Shown here one piece after another: positions 10,576 through 21,562 of a stretch of DNA of 64,000 bases. Source of the stretch: Lepas anatifera (Eukaryota; Arthropoda; Thecostraca; Lepadidae). Position numbers and translations under genes: made by a program. The stretch is taken from contig JAOTON010002271.1 in the NCBI GenBank assembly GCA_034440635.1, positions 1,302,001 to 1,366,000 of the forward strand. The letters are read 5' to 3'. Positions within the stretch are counted from its first letter, which is position 1; each line of letters begins with the position of its first letter. The notes below the pieces were generated by a model. It did no database searches. It was not told the origin of the DNA and worked only from the letters and a program-made list of their open reading frames with translations.

Positions 10576-12196
10576 TGTCACGCGGTACGTTCAGTCAAAA
10601 GAGCGATGTTTCATGATAACCTGCACTGTGTGGCGCGGATACGAAATTGCGTGCAGTAGAGGGGCGGGGCGGCTGATGACGGAGGGGGCAGCCCTCTGAG
10701 TGGTCTGGGACCCGGCGCACACAATCAGAACACTCCATAAATCCCTGTCTAGAGAGGACGTGTCGGGCTGCTGCTCTTCTGTCGGGCTCCAGCCTATTCA
10801 AGTCTAAATTTATTAGATTTATTGAGATATTAAGCTTGTTACTGCCAGCGGCGGCGTCTGCAATGGTGTTATATTGACACCCTGAGGTAATTTCCGTCCA
10901 AAGTCGCGCCTAATTTGATTTTGCTTGGAGCGTACCATTTCTAGTAAGGGGCTGTCCGTGAATCATGTAACACAAAGGCTGATTGGGTAGTCAGCCAAAG
11001 CGTTATCAAACGTTACACATGGGTGTCAACTCGTGATTCTTGGGGAAAGGAGGCAAAAATTCACAAAATAGGCGTAAAGTGATTTATGACCGGTCCACAA
11101 TATTCCAGAGATTGGAGAATCGGGAGTTGATGGATTTTGTTTCGTTGTAGACCAAGTATTCCCGCGCAGATGCCCTTCCACGCTGTGGATAGAACGGAGT
11201 CCCCAGCTGAGGCAGCGGTAAACACGCGGCAGCGGACACTGTCAGCCGCAGCACCGCGCGGCCGCAGGAGGTCAGCGCTCTGCGTAGGCGGATCCGGCGG
11301 AGCAAGTGGAGGCTTTTCCCCCCCCCCTGAAATGCTGCGTTCCACTCTCACCCCTCCCAGAATGCGAGAATCGGCGTGAAACTTTTGAGTTTAGTCAGCT
11401 AAGAATGCCTGACTAAAGAGTAACGGGTTTTGGTCGATTTTAATGGACGGCTCCAGGCCCAGAGCACGTAGTAAGAACCTGAAAGAATGGTAAGAGGCCG
11501 TTGACTTTAGGTTGCGTGCAGCTCAAATGTGAACGCTATTCCCACCGCGTTCTTGAGAGAACCACGGACAAAAACTGCACATGTAGCCAAAAGTGATGCC
11601 AGTGCTGATGACACCGGTAAACTCCTGGTCACAGACACTGGGAGCAAAACTGGAGCAACTCAGTACTGTCCACCGCTCTATTCCACATTTACGTGACTGC
11701 CTTGGACTGGAGCAGTAGGGTGGTTGACTTTGGGTGGGGGAGAGTGGAGGCTGCTCCACACTTGATTCCTGGGTGGGAGTTAAGGCGGGAGTCCTTTCTA
11801 ATGCTCATTTCAACAGGATGAGGACTCGTGGCACTATGTGACCTTTTCAGAACCGAGCGAACTCTGTGGTATCCTGCTCTAAGCGCTGTAAAACATGAAC
11901 TGAGACTGGAGACAGGTATTTGGATGATAAAATGTAAGACATAATCCAATGGCTCGACATCAGCGAATGGAAGCACGCGGTCAATTTATAACACGCTTTA
12001 TATCTTATAGGGTTCGGTTCTTTTACTGAAGTCACCCACTCCCTTTCTGTTTCTCTCTCCATATATCCCTCTCATTATGCCTCCTTCCAATCCTCCCCAC
12101 CTATCGATTTCTCCCCCCTTCGCCTGTGCTGGGTTGGAGATGAGTCGTCGATTTCTCCGCTCTCTCATCGTCTCGCTCCCTCCGCGTGACAGTGCA

Positions 12197-12340
12197 CCCG
12201 CGGCTTACTAAGTACGGTGCCGGGAATCCGCCGCTCCATGCCGGAACTTCGCTCCGGCGGACCTGTGGCCTACCCTGCGGCCCGTGCCTACCCGCGGGCG
12301 CGGTCCCAGCACGTCCTGTCGCTCTTCTCCAACTCTGGTG
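12197..12340 (+). other. GC-rich patch, possible unrecognised or alternative exon
   Basis: A GC-rich island after CCGCGTGACAG (AG 12195-12196). One frame reads MPELRSGGPVAYPAARAYPR then ARSQHVLSLFSNSG, up to a weak GT. It is similar in base composition to the true exons and unlike its surroundings. However, the phase of that frame (0) does not fit an insertion between the neighbouring phase-1 exons, and no family motif is visible. It could be an alternative exon, a promoter-type GC island or chance. Confidence 0.2.
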
Positions 12341-13789
12341 GGGCCACTTATCGCTTGGGCCAAGCATGGAACCTGTCCAAATCGTTTTGCTTGAGATTTT
12401 AGAGATGGAGCGATTTAGTGCGGCGAGAGACTGAGCGTAGGGTCGTGTTTATGGTTTTGTCTTTGTAAATACTTACGGTACTTATCTTCAGCCTGGCTCG
12501 GGATGAACCCGTGAACGTGTGTTTGCATCCGTCTGTGTCCAAACCTGCCTCATTTGTGAATATGCATTATGTATGAGACCGTATTTAACTATATTGCCAT
12601 CCCTGCTCATGTATATTGCATACTTTTCAGACGTGCGAATGCAAATTGACGGCCTGACATACCTGCATAGCATTTGCTTTATACTTAGGTCACAAGTGTG
12701 ACTGGTATGTCTTGAAAGGTATTTGTTGGGAGGAAGCAGAATCGTCCTTGCATATGCTTTTGCTTTTAGTGCGGAGCTTATTTTTTCGGATATGCTGTTG
12801 TTTTAGAGGCTGCTGTCCTATTCCATCATCCTAGTTAGCACTTTCTCTGCATAACGTTGTCGTTGATAATAATTTATTTATATAGGTCCTCTATTTAGCA
12901 CTTCCACGCTGTTTTTGTCTTATAAGCATGATGTATTCTTCGGTTAGTATTGCTTGCCACAGTGGCGTATTTGCAATCCCTGAAGACATGCAGTGGAATA
13001 TTTAGGTTACGAGCTGGACAGGTAGCTGTAACTTATTCTGTGATTAAACCTCAATGAGGAAATATTTTGTGTGGTGAGCTATGAAAAATGAGTGCGTGTT
13101 TTATTGCATCATCCTGCCCCACGTCGGTGGTTCAAAACTCATTACCCCTTGCCACATACGAAATACGCCACTGATCTGGTGCACCGGCTTCGAAATATGT
13201 GTTTAATGGTTACTAACATAGCCAAATCATAACTAATCAGCGATAAGTCAACCTCAGCTTGTATTCGTTTTATATCTCTCCCCAGGTGTAGAATAGTTGT
13301 ATATTGACCTTTTTCATGTAACTACCTATGGTCTTTGGCTGTTACTTAGCATCGGTTCTTATACTTCGCTATATTTTAAACAATGAATGTGATTCAAGCT
13401 TCCGCATTTTAATATTGGTACAAACGAGGTATAGCACATCCGTATTTCAACTCTGCAAGCTTCATTTAAATGTTTTCGTGAATAATTATTCGTTATTAGC
13501 TCACGAACACAACCAGCTTGTCCTCGCTATTTGCAGTTTCTGTGGTAGAACTGTATTTTTCATACCATAATACAGTTGGTGCTGCAATTCAAGATTCAAG
13601 TTTTATGAAAATTAAAACAATAAGGATGATAATGATCCCCGCTGATGTGTGTGAAACCTGTAACACCACATGAAGACCTACGCGTATTTTGGCTCAATCC
13701 TGCTGACTGGTCAGCATGTCCACGAATTCCCCTGCAGGTGCCAGTCTGCTGCATCTGACCAGCTCGCCCATGTTTTCCCTGCATTGCAG

Positions 13790-13882
13790 ATGACTACGCT
13801 GAAGGGTACGGCGGATACGACGCAGCTCTTCTTAGCGACGAGGAGGATGCTGAGCTGAGGGGAGATACCGGGTTCGCGGCAG
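13790..13882 (+). CDS. RIMBP: RIM-binding protein exon: acidic Tyr/Gly linker
   Basis: Acceptor CCTGCATTGCAG, donor GTCAGT at 13883. Split first codon G+AT = Asp. Reads DYAEGYGGYDAALLSDEEDA then ELRGDTGFAA. It joins the SH3-I exon to the first FN3 domain in phase. The very acidic DEEDAEL segment resembles the region between SH3-I and FN3-I in other RIM-binding proteins. A short disordered exon; recognised mainly from its phase and position. Confidence 0.85.
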
Positions 13883-14149
13883 GTCAGTCCCTCTGGTGGG
13901 GTGACCAAGGGCAAACTCTGTGATTAAAGCATATGGTGTTTTCTCTACCTTGTAAGACTTCGAGGATGGATCCTTATAAATATGTGGGGGAGAAGGGGTA
14001 TGCATTTTCTTTTGTGGTTTGTGCCTTTCTCATCAGCAGTTCTCCTACCAACACTGCCCATGTAATCCCATTGCCATCCAGAGAACCACTTATCCCCATT
14101 GGGACCGTCTACTGTAATACTTACCCGTCTACTTACCCACTGTCTACTG

Positions 14150-17010
14150 TAGTCTGTCACCGTCCACTGCAATCCGTTGCCTTACATGTATTCCGTGACA
14201 CTCTACTGTAGTCCGTGACGCTCCACTGTAGTCCGTGACGCTCCACTGTAGTCTGTGACGCTCCACTGTAGTCCGTGACGCTCCACTGTAGTCCGTGACG
14301 CTCCAGTGTAGTACATGACGTTTCACTGTAGTCCGTGATGCTCCACTGTAGTCCGTGACGCTCCACTGTAGTCCGTGACGCTCTACTGTAGTCTGTGACG
14401 CTCCACTGTAGTCTGTCACCGTCCACTGCAATCCGTTGCCTTACATGTATTCCGTGACGCTCTACTGTAGTTCGTGACGCTCCACTGTAGTCCGTGACGC
14501 TCCACTGTAGTCCGTGACGCTCCACTGTAGTCCGTGACGCCCACTGTAGTCCGTGACGCTCCACTGTAGTCCGTGGTGCTCCACTGTAGTCCGTGACGCT
14601 CCACTGTAGTCCGTGACCCTCCACTGTAGTCCGTGACGCTCCACTGTAGTCCGTGAACTCCACTGTAGTCCGTGACGCTCCACTGTAGTCCGTGACGCTC
14701 CACGGTAGTCCGTGACGCTCCACTGTAGTCCGTGACGCTCCACTGTAGTCCGTTACGCTCCACTGTAGTCCGCGACGCTCCACTGTAGTCCGTGACGCTC
14801 CACTGTAGTCCGTGACGCTCCACTGTAGTCCGTGACGCTCCACTGTAGTCCGTGACGCTCCACTGTAGTCCGTGACCCTCCACTGTAGTCCGTGACGCTC
14901 CAGTGTAGTCCGTGACCCTCCACTGTAGTCCGTGACGCTCCACTGTAGTCCGTGACGCTCCAGTGTAGTCCGTGACGCTCCACTGTAGTCCGTGACGCTC
15001 CACTGTAGTCCGTGACGCTCCACTGTAGTCCGTGACGCTCCACTGTAGTCCGTGTGACGCTCCGCTGTAGTCCGTGACGCTCCACTGTAGTCCGTGACGC
15101 TCCACTGTAGTCCGTGACGCTCCACTGTAGTCCGTGACACTCCACTGTAGTCCGTGACGCTCCACTGTAGTCCGTGACGCTCCACTGTAGTCCGTGACGC
15201 TCCACTGTAGTCCGTGACGCTCCACTGTATTCCGTGACGCCCCACTGTAGTCCGTGACGCTCCACTGTAGTCCGTGACGCTCCACTGTAGTCCGTGACGC
15301 TCCACTGTAGTCCGTGACGCTTCACTGTAGTCCGTGACGCCCCACTGTAGTCCGTGACGCTCCACTGTAGTCCGTGACGCTCCACTGTAGTCCGTGACGC
15401 TCCACTGTAGTCCGTGACGCTCCACTGTAGTCCGTGACGCTCCACTGTAGTCCGTGACGCTCCACTGTAGTCCGTGACGCTCCACTGTAGTCCGTGACGC
15501 TCCACTGTAGTCCGTGACGCTCCACTGTAGTCCGTGACGCTCCACTGTAGTCCGTGACGCTCCACTGTAGTCCGTGACGCTCCACTGTAGTCCGTGACGC
15601 TCCACTGTAGTCCGTGACGCTCCACTGTAGTCCGTGACGCTCCACTGTAGTCCGTGACGCTCCACTGTAGTCCGTGACGCTCCACTGTAGTCCGTGACGC
15701 TCCACTGTAGTCCGTGACGCTCCACTGTAGTCCGTGACGCTCCACTGTAGTCCGTGACGCTCCACTGTAGTCCGTGACGCTCCACTGTAGTCCGTGACGC
15801 TCCACTGTAGTCCGTGACGCTCCACTGTAGTCCGTGACGCTCCACTGTAGTCCGTGACGCTCCACTGTAGTCCGTGACGCTCCACTGTAGTCCGTGACGC
15901 TCCACTGTAGTCCGTGACGCTCCACTGTAGTCCGTGACGCTCCACTGTAGTCCGTGACGCTCCACTGTAGTCCGTGACGCTCCACTGTAGTCCGTGACGC
16001 TCCACTGTAGTCCGTGACGCTCCACTGTAGTCCGTGACGCCCACTGTAGTCCGTGACGCTCCACTGTAGTCCGTGACGCTCCACTGTAGTCCGTGACGCT
16101 CCACTGTAGTCCGTGACGCTCCACTGTAGTCCGTGACGCTCCACTGTAGTCCGTGACGCTCCACTGTAGTCCGTGACGCTCCACTGTAGTCCGTGACGCT
16201 CCACTGTAGTCCGTGACGCTCCACTGTAGTCCGTGACGCTCCACTGTAGTCCGTGACGCTCCACTGTAGTCCGTGACGCTCCACTGTAGTCCGTGACGCT
16301 CCACTGTAGTCCGTGACGCTCCACTGTAGTCCGTGACGCTCCACTGTAGTCCGTGACGCTCCACTGTAGTCCGTGACGCTCCACTGTAGTCCGTGACGCT
16401 CCACTGTAGTCCGTGACGCTCCACTGTAGTCCGTGACGCTCCACTGTAGTCCGTGACGCTCCACTGTAGTCCGTGACGCTCCACTGTAGTCCGTGACGCA
16501 CCACTGTAGTCCGTGACGCTCCACTGTAGTCCGTGACGCTCCACTGTACTCCGTGACGCTCCACTGTAGTCCGTGACGCTCCACTGTAGTCCGTGACGCT
16601 CCACTGTAGTCCGTGACGCACCACTGTAGTCTGTAACGTTTACTGTAGTCCGTGACGCTCCACTGTACTCCGTGACGCTCCACTGTAGTCCGTGACGCTC
16701 CACTGTAGTCCATGACCCTCCACTGTAGTCCGTGACGCTCCACTGTAGTCCGTGACGCTCCACTGTAGTCCATGACGCTCCACTGTAGTCCGTGACTCTC
16801 CACTGTAGTCCGTGACGCTCCACTGTAGTCCGTGACGCTCCACTGTAGTCCGTGACGCTCCACTGTAGTCCGTGACGCTCCACTGTAGTCCATGACCCTC
16901 CACTGTAGTTCGTGACGCTCCACTGTAGTCCGTGACACTCCGCTGTAGTCCGTGACGCTCCACTGTAGTCTGTGACGCTCCACTGTAGTCCGTGACGCTC
17001 CACTGTATTC
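14150..17010. repeat. 20-bp minisatellite of about 140 copies abutting an exon
   Basis: About 2.8 kb of the 20-bp unit TCCACTGTAGTCCGTGACGC, with long runs of identical copies in the centre (15360-16480) and more divergent copies at both edges. A higher-order duplication of about 262 bp is visible at the left edge, where a variant block (GTCCACTGCAATCCGTTGCC) occurs near 14160 and again near 14423. The array ends 27 bp before the acceptor of the first FN3 exon. Each unit includes CTGTAG, the same hexamer as the real acceptor. On the minus strand all three frames lack stops, creating long spurious ORFs (up to 948 codons). Confidence 0.98.
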
Positions 17011-17037
17011 GTTGACGGTACGGAGAGCTGACTGTAG

Positions 17038-17240
17038 CGGCTGCGCCGTCAGTGCCGCCGCCGCGGCAGCTCACGCTGGAGCGCCAGCTGAACAAGTCGG
17101 TGGTGATTGGCTGGACGCCGGCTGATGCGCCTCCGGGCACTGTCGACTGCTACCACGTGTATGTGGACGGTCTCCTGCGCACCACCGTCAGGACCAACGA
17201 AAGGCCGCGCGCCCTGCTGGAGGGCGTCGACTCCAACAAG
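17038..17240 (+). CDS. RIMBP: RIM-binding protein exon: FN3 domain I, first part
   Basis: Acceptor GAGCTGACTGTAG, donor GTCTGC at 17241. Split first codon G+CG = Ala. Reads AAPSVPPPRQLTLERQLNKS then VVIGWTPADAPPGTVDCYHV and YVDGLLRTTV. Shows the FN3 features: 'PxxLxLERQLNKSVVIGW' (strand B with the conserved Trp), and 'Y.VYVDG' (strands C-C'). Ends LLEGVDSNK in phase 0, a sequence conserved in RIMBP FN3-I. The upstream 20-bp array reaches to within 30 bp. Confidence 0.95.
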
Positions 17241-17852
17241 GTCTGCACCTGTTTACCAGTCAAAGGGGTTTGTACCAGAGATGCACCGGATTTGGGATCT
17301 GGCTGGATTTTGTTGGATTGGGAGGATTTTTTTAGAATTCCAGCTGGATGCCGGATTTGAGATTAAACCTGAGTGGATTCGCCGCCCGCGTTTCACATTG
17401 GAGCGGACTCAAACCCTTCGGGCCAGAACTGCGTTCTGGAAATGCCATATAAAAAGTTTACGAACTGAGGCATGACTTCTCAGATATGATATTTGTTGAA
17501 GACACCAGCTAGCCATGGAAATGCGTATTTATTGTCAAGCGATGGCATTTTGCCCGAACGAGATATAATTCCGGATTTGTCCGCAATGTTTTACAATACT
17601 GCTATCAAAGCTCACCATAAAGGTACGAAATTCGCTCATACAGGGCAAGTTTTAGCTACAATTTTTTCATCCCACTGATCAGTATATTATCTTCAGCTCT
17701 GGTACATGTAACGTGCTGTCTGTCTGTTTATGTAGCAGTGTCATATCGCACAATAAATCACACAAACCCGTATCTAACGCTGCTCAAACGAGTCGAATCT
17801 CCGGTTCCAGCTCCGCCCCATTCCAGTCTCTGAACCTGGTGCCCCTCGGCAG
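17241..17852. other. RIMBP intron, no feature seen
   Basis: 612 bp between FN3 exons, AT-rich and stop-rich; a pyrimidine-rich segment precedes the acceptor. No repeat or RNA gene recognised. Confidence 0.6.
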
Positions 17853-18096
17853 CCGCACCGCCTCAGCGTGCGTTCCGTCACCCCCACCCGCCGCACCTCG
17901 CGCGACGCCGCCTGTACCATGCTGATCGGCAAGGACGTGCCCCTGGCCCCCACGGCGGTGCGCGCCACCAACGTCACGGCCACTTCTGCTGTGATCGCGT
18001 GGATGCCCGGCAACAGTAACCACCAGCACACAGTCTGCGTTAACAGCGTGGAAGTACGCACTGTCAAGCCGGGAGTGTACCGACACACCATAACCG
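17853..18096 (+). CDS. RIMBP: RIM-binding protein exon: end of FN3-I and start of FN3-II
   Basis: Acceptor CCCCTCGGCAG, phase 0; donor GTGAGA at 18097. Reads PHRLSVRSVTPTRRTSRDAA then CTMLIGKDVPLAPTAVRATN, VTATSAVIAWMPGNSNHQHT and VEVRTVKPGVYRHTIT. 'PHRxSVRSVTP...SRDAACTMLIGKD' is the conserved end of RIMBP FN3-I. 'PLAPTxVRATNVTATSAVIAWMPGNSN' is the first half of FN3-II with its Trp. Ends one base into a Gly codon. Confidence 0.96.
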
Positions 18097-18441
18097 GTGA
18101 GAAACCCGTGCTATTGCCGTTTTGGTGTGATATTACTCGTCGGAGTTTGAGTTTAGTTTTGAGTTGATTACGATCGTCACCAACAGGTATCAATACCCAT
18201 TAACGGGCGAAGTCGAGAAGTTAAGATAATAAATTCACACACGAGTAACATCTTTCTAGTTCTAGTTTCTAGTTATTTACTAAAATATTTCATAGTTCGA
18301 GCATCTGACTAGTCCTCAATACTATAGATGACTGTGTTATTACTTGACTGTGACTGTGTTTCTATAGAAGACTGCTATCATCTGGAATCGGTTACGAGCA
18401 GTCTGCAGAGGGGGAGAGTAACCTCCACGTGTGCCCGGCAG

Positions 18442-18573
18442 GCATCTCGCCAAACACGGTGTACCGAGTGAGTGTGAAGGTGAAGAACGTGACAACACCG
18501 CAGTACGGCGGTCGTGGCGTCGCCGCTCGGGAGCGTCTGGCGTCCCACATCGAGTTCAGAACGCTGCCCAAAG
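18442..18573 (+). CDS. RIMBP: RIM-binding protein exon: FN3-II second half
   Basis: Acceptor TGCCCGGCAG, donor GTGAGA at 18574. G+GC = Gly joins to give HTIT-GISPNTVYRVSVKVKN, the typical 'ITGLxPxTxYRVxVxxKN' F-G strand region of an FN3 domain, followed by a variable loop and ERLASHIEFRTLPKG, a conserved RIMBP signature. A second AG at 18407-18408 is also in phase and would add 11 residues (EGESNLHVCPA); the shorter form gives the better match to the FN3 fold. Confidence 0.93.
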
Positions 18574-19677
18574 GTGAGAGGCCTACCGCACAGGTTGGAG
18601 GCTCTTACTGCAGGGGGCCGCCTGGTTAGGACGATCTGACAGTGGGTTATTGGCTGCCACCTGATCGATTGTCTGTCGATGCCGAGGTCGTGGCTTACTC
18701 AGTATTGAAGGCATACAATCTGACACAGGAAATATTATAGCTGGGACTGGGGTTTCTTCGCCTTGTGATTGCAGTACGTTTGGAGTGTTGAGGAGCTTTT
18801 ACTGAACAATTATGAGTGCTTAGTCATTTTCTTAAAAGTAAGATGTTTGTTGTCTTTAGTCGCATATACATCACCGTAATCCAACAACAGGCTTCGGGCC
18901 TGACTGAATGTAAACTTTCAAGAAGCTCAAATACAGATCGTTAAGATAAGCTCAATCTGTCTCATTTTGCCACTCAAGATAAATTGTACTGATGATATCC
19001 GTTTCATTTTGCTTCACAGCTTGGAAAGGTAAATTATTCAATTTTGTGATCTCGAGTTTCCTACGCCTTGCATGCAAGCTTTACAAGCCTTTTGTATTTG
19101 CATTATGTTTATGCACCATGTCAATTTAGTTTGAATGTTATGGTAGTTTATTATTATTTCCATTCGTTAATGATACGTATGAATTTATTCCGAGATGCTT
19201 GGAAACCAATTTCACGGGGAAAATGAATCTCAGAGAACGGCTGTTATCCTTTCAGTCTTCACGTCTGTGAAATTAGGAAACATAATCGTCCGTGAAATTT
19301 GGGAAGCATATGCACGATCCCTATATATATAGCCAGGTCCCTAAAGTTATATACACAACTGTTGTTATCGATTTTGTTGCATTTGAAATCGCTGTTTTGC
19401 TAAATGAACGGAAAATTCGAACGTGTGTGGATAATGGTACGTTTCCGCTGCGCATCTATCTCGATTATTTTTTTTATTTTCAGCTCGATGATGCATCATG
19501 AACATTTACTGGTGTAACTAGACTATGTTTTCCAAACAACATTCTGATGATGATTCTGAGTATGAATGTCTGGTTTTACTGACGTCAGGGGAACTGCTAC
19601 CCGCCTTACGCTCTTGAACAGCCTTAGTCCAGCATCTTTATCCACAAACCGTACAGAACATCTCCCACCAATGCCAA
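18574..19677. other. RIMBP intron, no feature seen
   Basis: About 1.1 kb of AT-rich, stop-rich DNA with no recognised repeat or gene; a short imperfect array follows at 19678. Confidence 0.55.
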
Positions 19678-19808
19678 CTTTATCAGACGCACATCTGAGT
19701 GTCGTCCGCCGTCGTTTTATCAGACGCACATCTGAGTGTGGCCGTTTTTATCGACGTCTGGTGTGCCCGCGTTTTATGACGACATCTGAGTGCCGCCTGC
19801 CGTCGTTT
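19678..19808. repeat. Short imperfect tandem repeat next to an acceptor
   Basis: Three imperfect copies of a unit with CAGACGCACATCTGAGTG and CGTCCGCCGTCGTTTTAT at 19678, 19723 and about 19778. The last part of the third copy (CCGTCGTTTCCCTGACC) becomes the pyrimidine tract of the exon starting at 19833. Confidence 0.75.
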
Positions 19809-19832
19809 CCCTGACCGCCCGGGACCCGACAG

Positions 19833-20009
19833 GCGTGCCGGACCCTCCAGTGGATGTTCAGTGCGAGCTGGGGCCCCAGGAGGGGTCCGTGCTCGTCACC
19901 TGGCTTCCTGTCACCATCAACACCTCCGGCACCAGCAACGGCGCCCCCGTCACCGGGTATGCCGTCTACGCCGACGGCAAGAAGGTCACGGAGCTGGACT
20001 CGCCCACCG
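19833..20009 (+). CDS. RIMBP: RIM-binding protein exon: FN3 domain III, first part
   Basis: Acceptor GGGACCCGACAG, donor GTCAGT at 20010. G+GC = Gly. Reads GVPDPPVDVQCELGPQEGSV, LVTWLPVTINTSGTSNGAPV and TGYAVYADGKKVTELDSPTG. This is among the most conserved parts of RIM-binding proteins: 'PPVDVQVExGPQ', 'LLVTWLPVT', 'GTSNGAPVTGYAVYADGKKVTxxDSPTG'. It shows the FN3 Trp and the 'GYxVYADG' strand. Ends in phase 1. Confidence 0.97.
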
Positions 20010-20069
20010 GTCAGTCGGAGTGGGCCTTCAGAAGGGAACAGTGTAGATCAACAGAAAAGTGGTCGCGGG

Positions 20070-20426
20070 CAGTGGCGGATCTAGCCGGTTGGTTTGGGAG
20101 GGGCAAACCAAAGTCGGAAAGCAAAAAAACGTCGCGCAGTGAAAATTGCGTTACAATATGCCTTTTCGGTAGGATTTTGGGAACTGGAGACGAAGAGCAA
20201 AAAACGCCACGGGGTGAAAAATATGGACTCAAGATACTTTTTTCCATCAAGCCCAATATTTACACTGAACTTCACTAATTCTGTTTGAAGTTGAGAGTTG
20301 AAGCACCAAATCTTGCTTACAAGCTAAAAGGAGTCGGGGAAAAGGAGGTCGATCGCTTTGGGGGCAAACCATGTTTTGCCCGAGCTTTCCGTTTGGGGGC
20401 AATTGCCTTTTTGCCCTGGTCCACTG
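20070..20426 (-). mobile_element. hAT-type MITE, copy B, inverted relative to copy A
   Basis: A 357-bp element starting CAGTGGCGGATCTAGCC and ending CTGGTCCACTG, flanked by the exact 8-bp direct repeat GTCGCGGG (20062-20069 and 20427-20434). Internal sequence is a recognisable reverse complement of copy A at 5802-6164 (for example the blocks CTTGATTTAC-type A-rich centre and 'GTAGGATTTTGGG'). Inserted 60 bp downstream of the FN3-III exon, inside an intron, and therefore removed by splicing. No coding capacity. Confidence 0.85.
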
Positions 20427-20681
20427 GTCGCGGGGATTGTAGATTTATTGTACTCGTGCTGTTCTTGTTGTGAAAATTCCATAATGGCTGAAGAGTTAAG
20501 ATCTACTGTGACAAAATTGCGAAAAGATGGTAGAGAAATGTCTTCTTTTTCATTGCGTAGTTCAAGCCGACGCCGTGGTTATACGGAGCTTGAGAAGGCC
20601 TCCTTTCTTTTACAATATTGATTTGGATGGAAAACTGTGACGTTACAACGCCGTCTGACTCCTCACATTGCCCCTGCACAG

Positions 20682-20815
20682 GTGACCACGCTGTGATTGA
20701 CCTGCAACAGATCCATGGCTTCCACCCGCGCCAGGTGACCGTGCGCACCAAGTCACGTGACCTGGTCTCGGCCGACTCTCTGCCGGCGCCGATTCCGCAG
20801 CGGGTTTCCAGCAGG
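20682..20815 (+). CDS. RIMBP: RIM-binding protein exon: FN3-III second half
   Basis: Acceptor TGCCCCTGCACAG, donor GTAGGT at 20816. G+GT = Gly. Continues SPTG-DHAVIDLQQIHGFHPRQV then TVRTKSRDLVSADSLPAPIP and ends QRVSSR. 'DHxxIDLxQL' and 'VTVRTKSxxxxSxDSxPxxIP' match the conserved end of RIMBP FN3-III. Ends in phase 0. Confidence 0.96.
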
Positions 20816-21406
20816 GTAGGTGGCGCTGTCGTCTCATTTGTAGACAGACTTGGGACCGTCTGGTTTTCCACACAAGTTCAACCAGAAAGCTTGTTTTCTA
20901 TTGCTATGGTGTAGGATATGGAGGAGTTTGAACATGCTCCAGTTATTTGGTAGCTCTTGGACCGGGATGGCAGTCTTTGGTTGGACGTTACCTTCAGATT
21001 TTTTATATTTACTTTTGATGTTTGCATTTTCCCACACGTTTCCGTTTGCACCCTTCAATTTCAGAAACGATTTCTAATTTTAATGTCACGCTCTACATAG
21101 TTGGCCTTAGTCTGCACTCTGTTCTTGGCTGCTGTGCACCAATTGATGTTTTTTCTGCATTTGCTGCTCAGTTACTTTTCATCTCAGTTTCCTCTGCACC
21201 GTCACATGTCGTTGTCCACTACAGCATGTAGTTATGTTCGTTTTCGCACATTATACCTTCGTTTAATTTTGCTTTGCAAATGTCTGTTGCTTTAGTTGTT
21301 TTGTTTAAATTTTGCATACTCTGCCTTTCTATACCTTGTTTGCTTACCACTCTGGTTTCGCTGTTCTCTGTGCGTGTTGATGATGTGGCCGTCCGCCACG
21401 CTTCAG

Positions 21407-21475
21407 CTGTCAGAGCCGGAATACGACGCCCTCTGGCCAATTCCCGAGGAGTCGGAGAGTGAACTTTCCGACCCG
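21407..21475 (+). CDS. RIMBP: RIM-binding protein exon: short acidic linker
   Basis: A 69-nt exon: acceptor CCACGCTTCAG, donor GTGAGT at 21476, phase 0 at both ends. Reads LSEPEYDALWPIPEESESEL then SDP. Acidic, with a Tyr and Trp. A symmetric exon, so it could be skipped without frame change. Lies between FN3-III and the long basic linker. Recognised by splice sites, phase and composition. Confidence 0.85.
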
Positions 21476-21562
21476 GTGAGTACCAACTGATTTTCAGACT
21501 TTATTATGGAGCTTTTTTGTGGGCATACTACTTCCTTTATATCTTTGTGAAGTTAAGCAAAA

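Larger units (their letters stand above)
9420..13789. other. Large RIMBP intron with no clear gene
   Basis: About 4.4 kb. Apart from the short-period repeat at 10.3 kb and a GC-rich patch at 12.2 kb, I see no gene. The sequence is stop-rich, with AT-rich stretches towards 12.5-13.6 kb. Confidence 0.6.

Noticed and set aside
10261..10699. Frames of about 90-106 codons on both strands
   Set aside because: Periodicity of the 30-bp minisatellite, no independent evidence.
14157..17003. A 948-codon minus-strand protein of 20-residue repeats, with 623- and 553-codon frames overlapping
   Set aside because: All come from one 20-bp unit that lacks stops in every minus-strand phase; three frames overlap and there is no promoter, splice or codon evidence.
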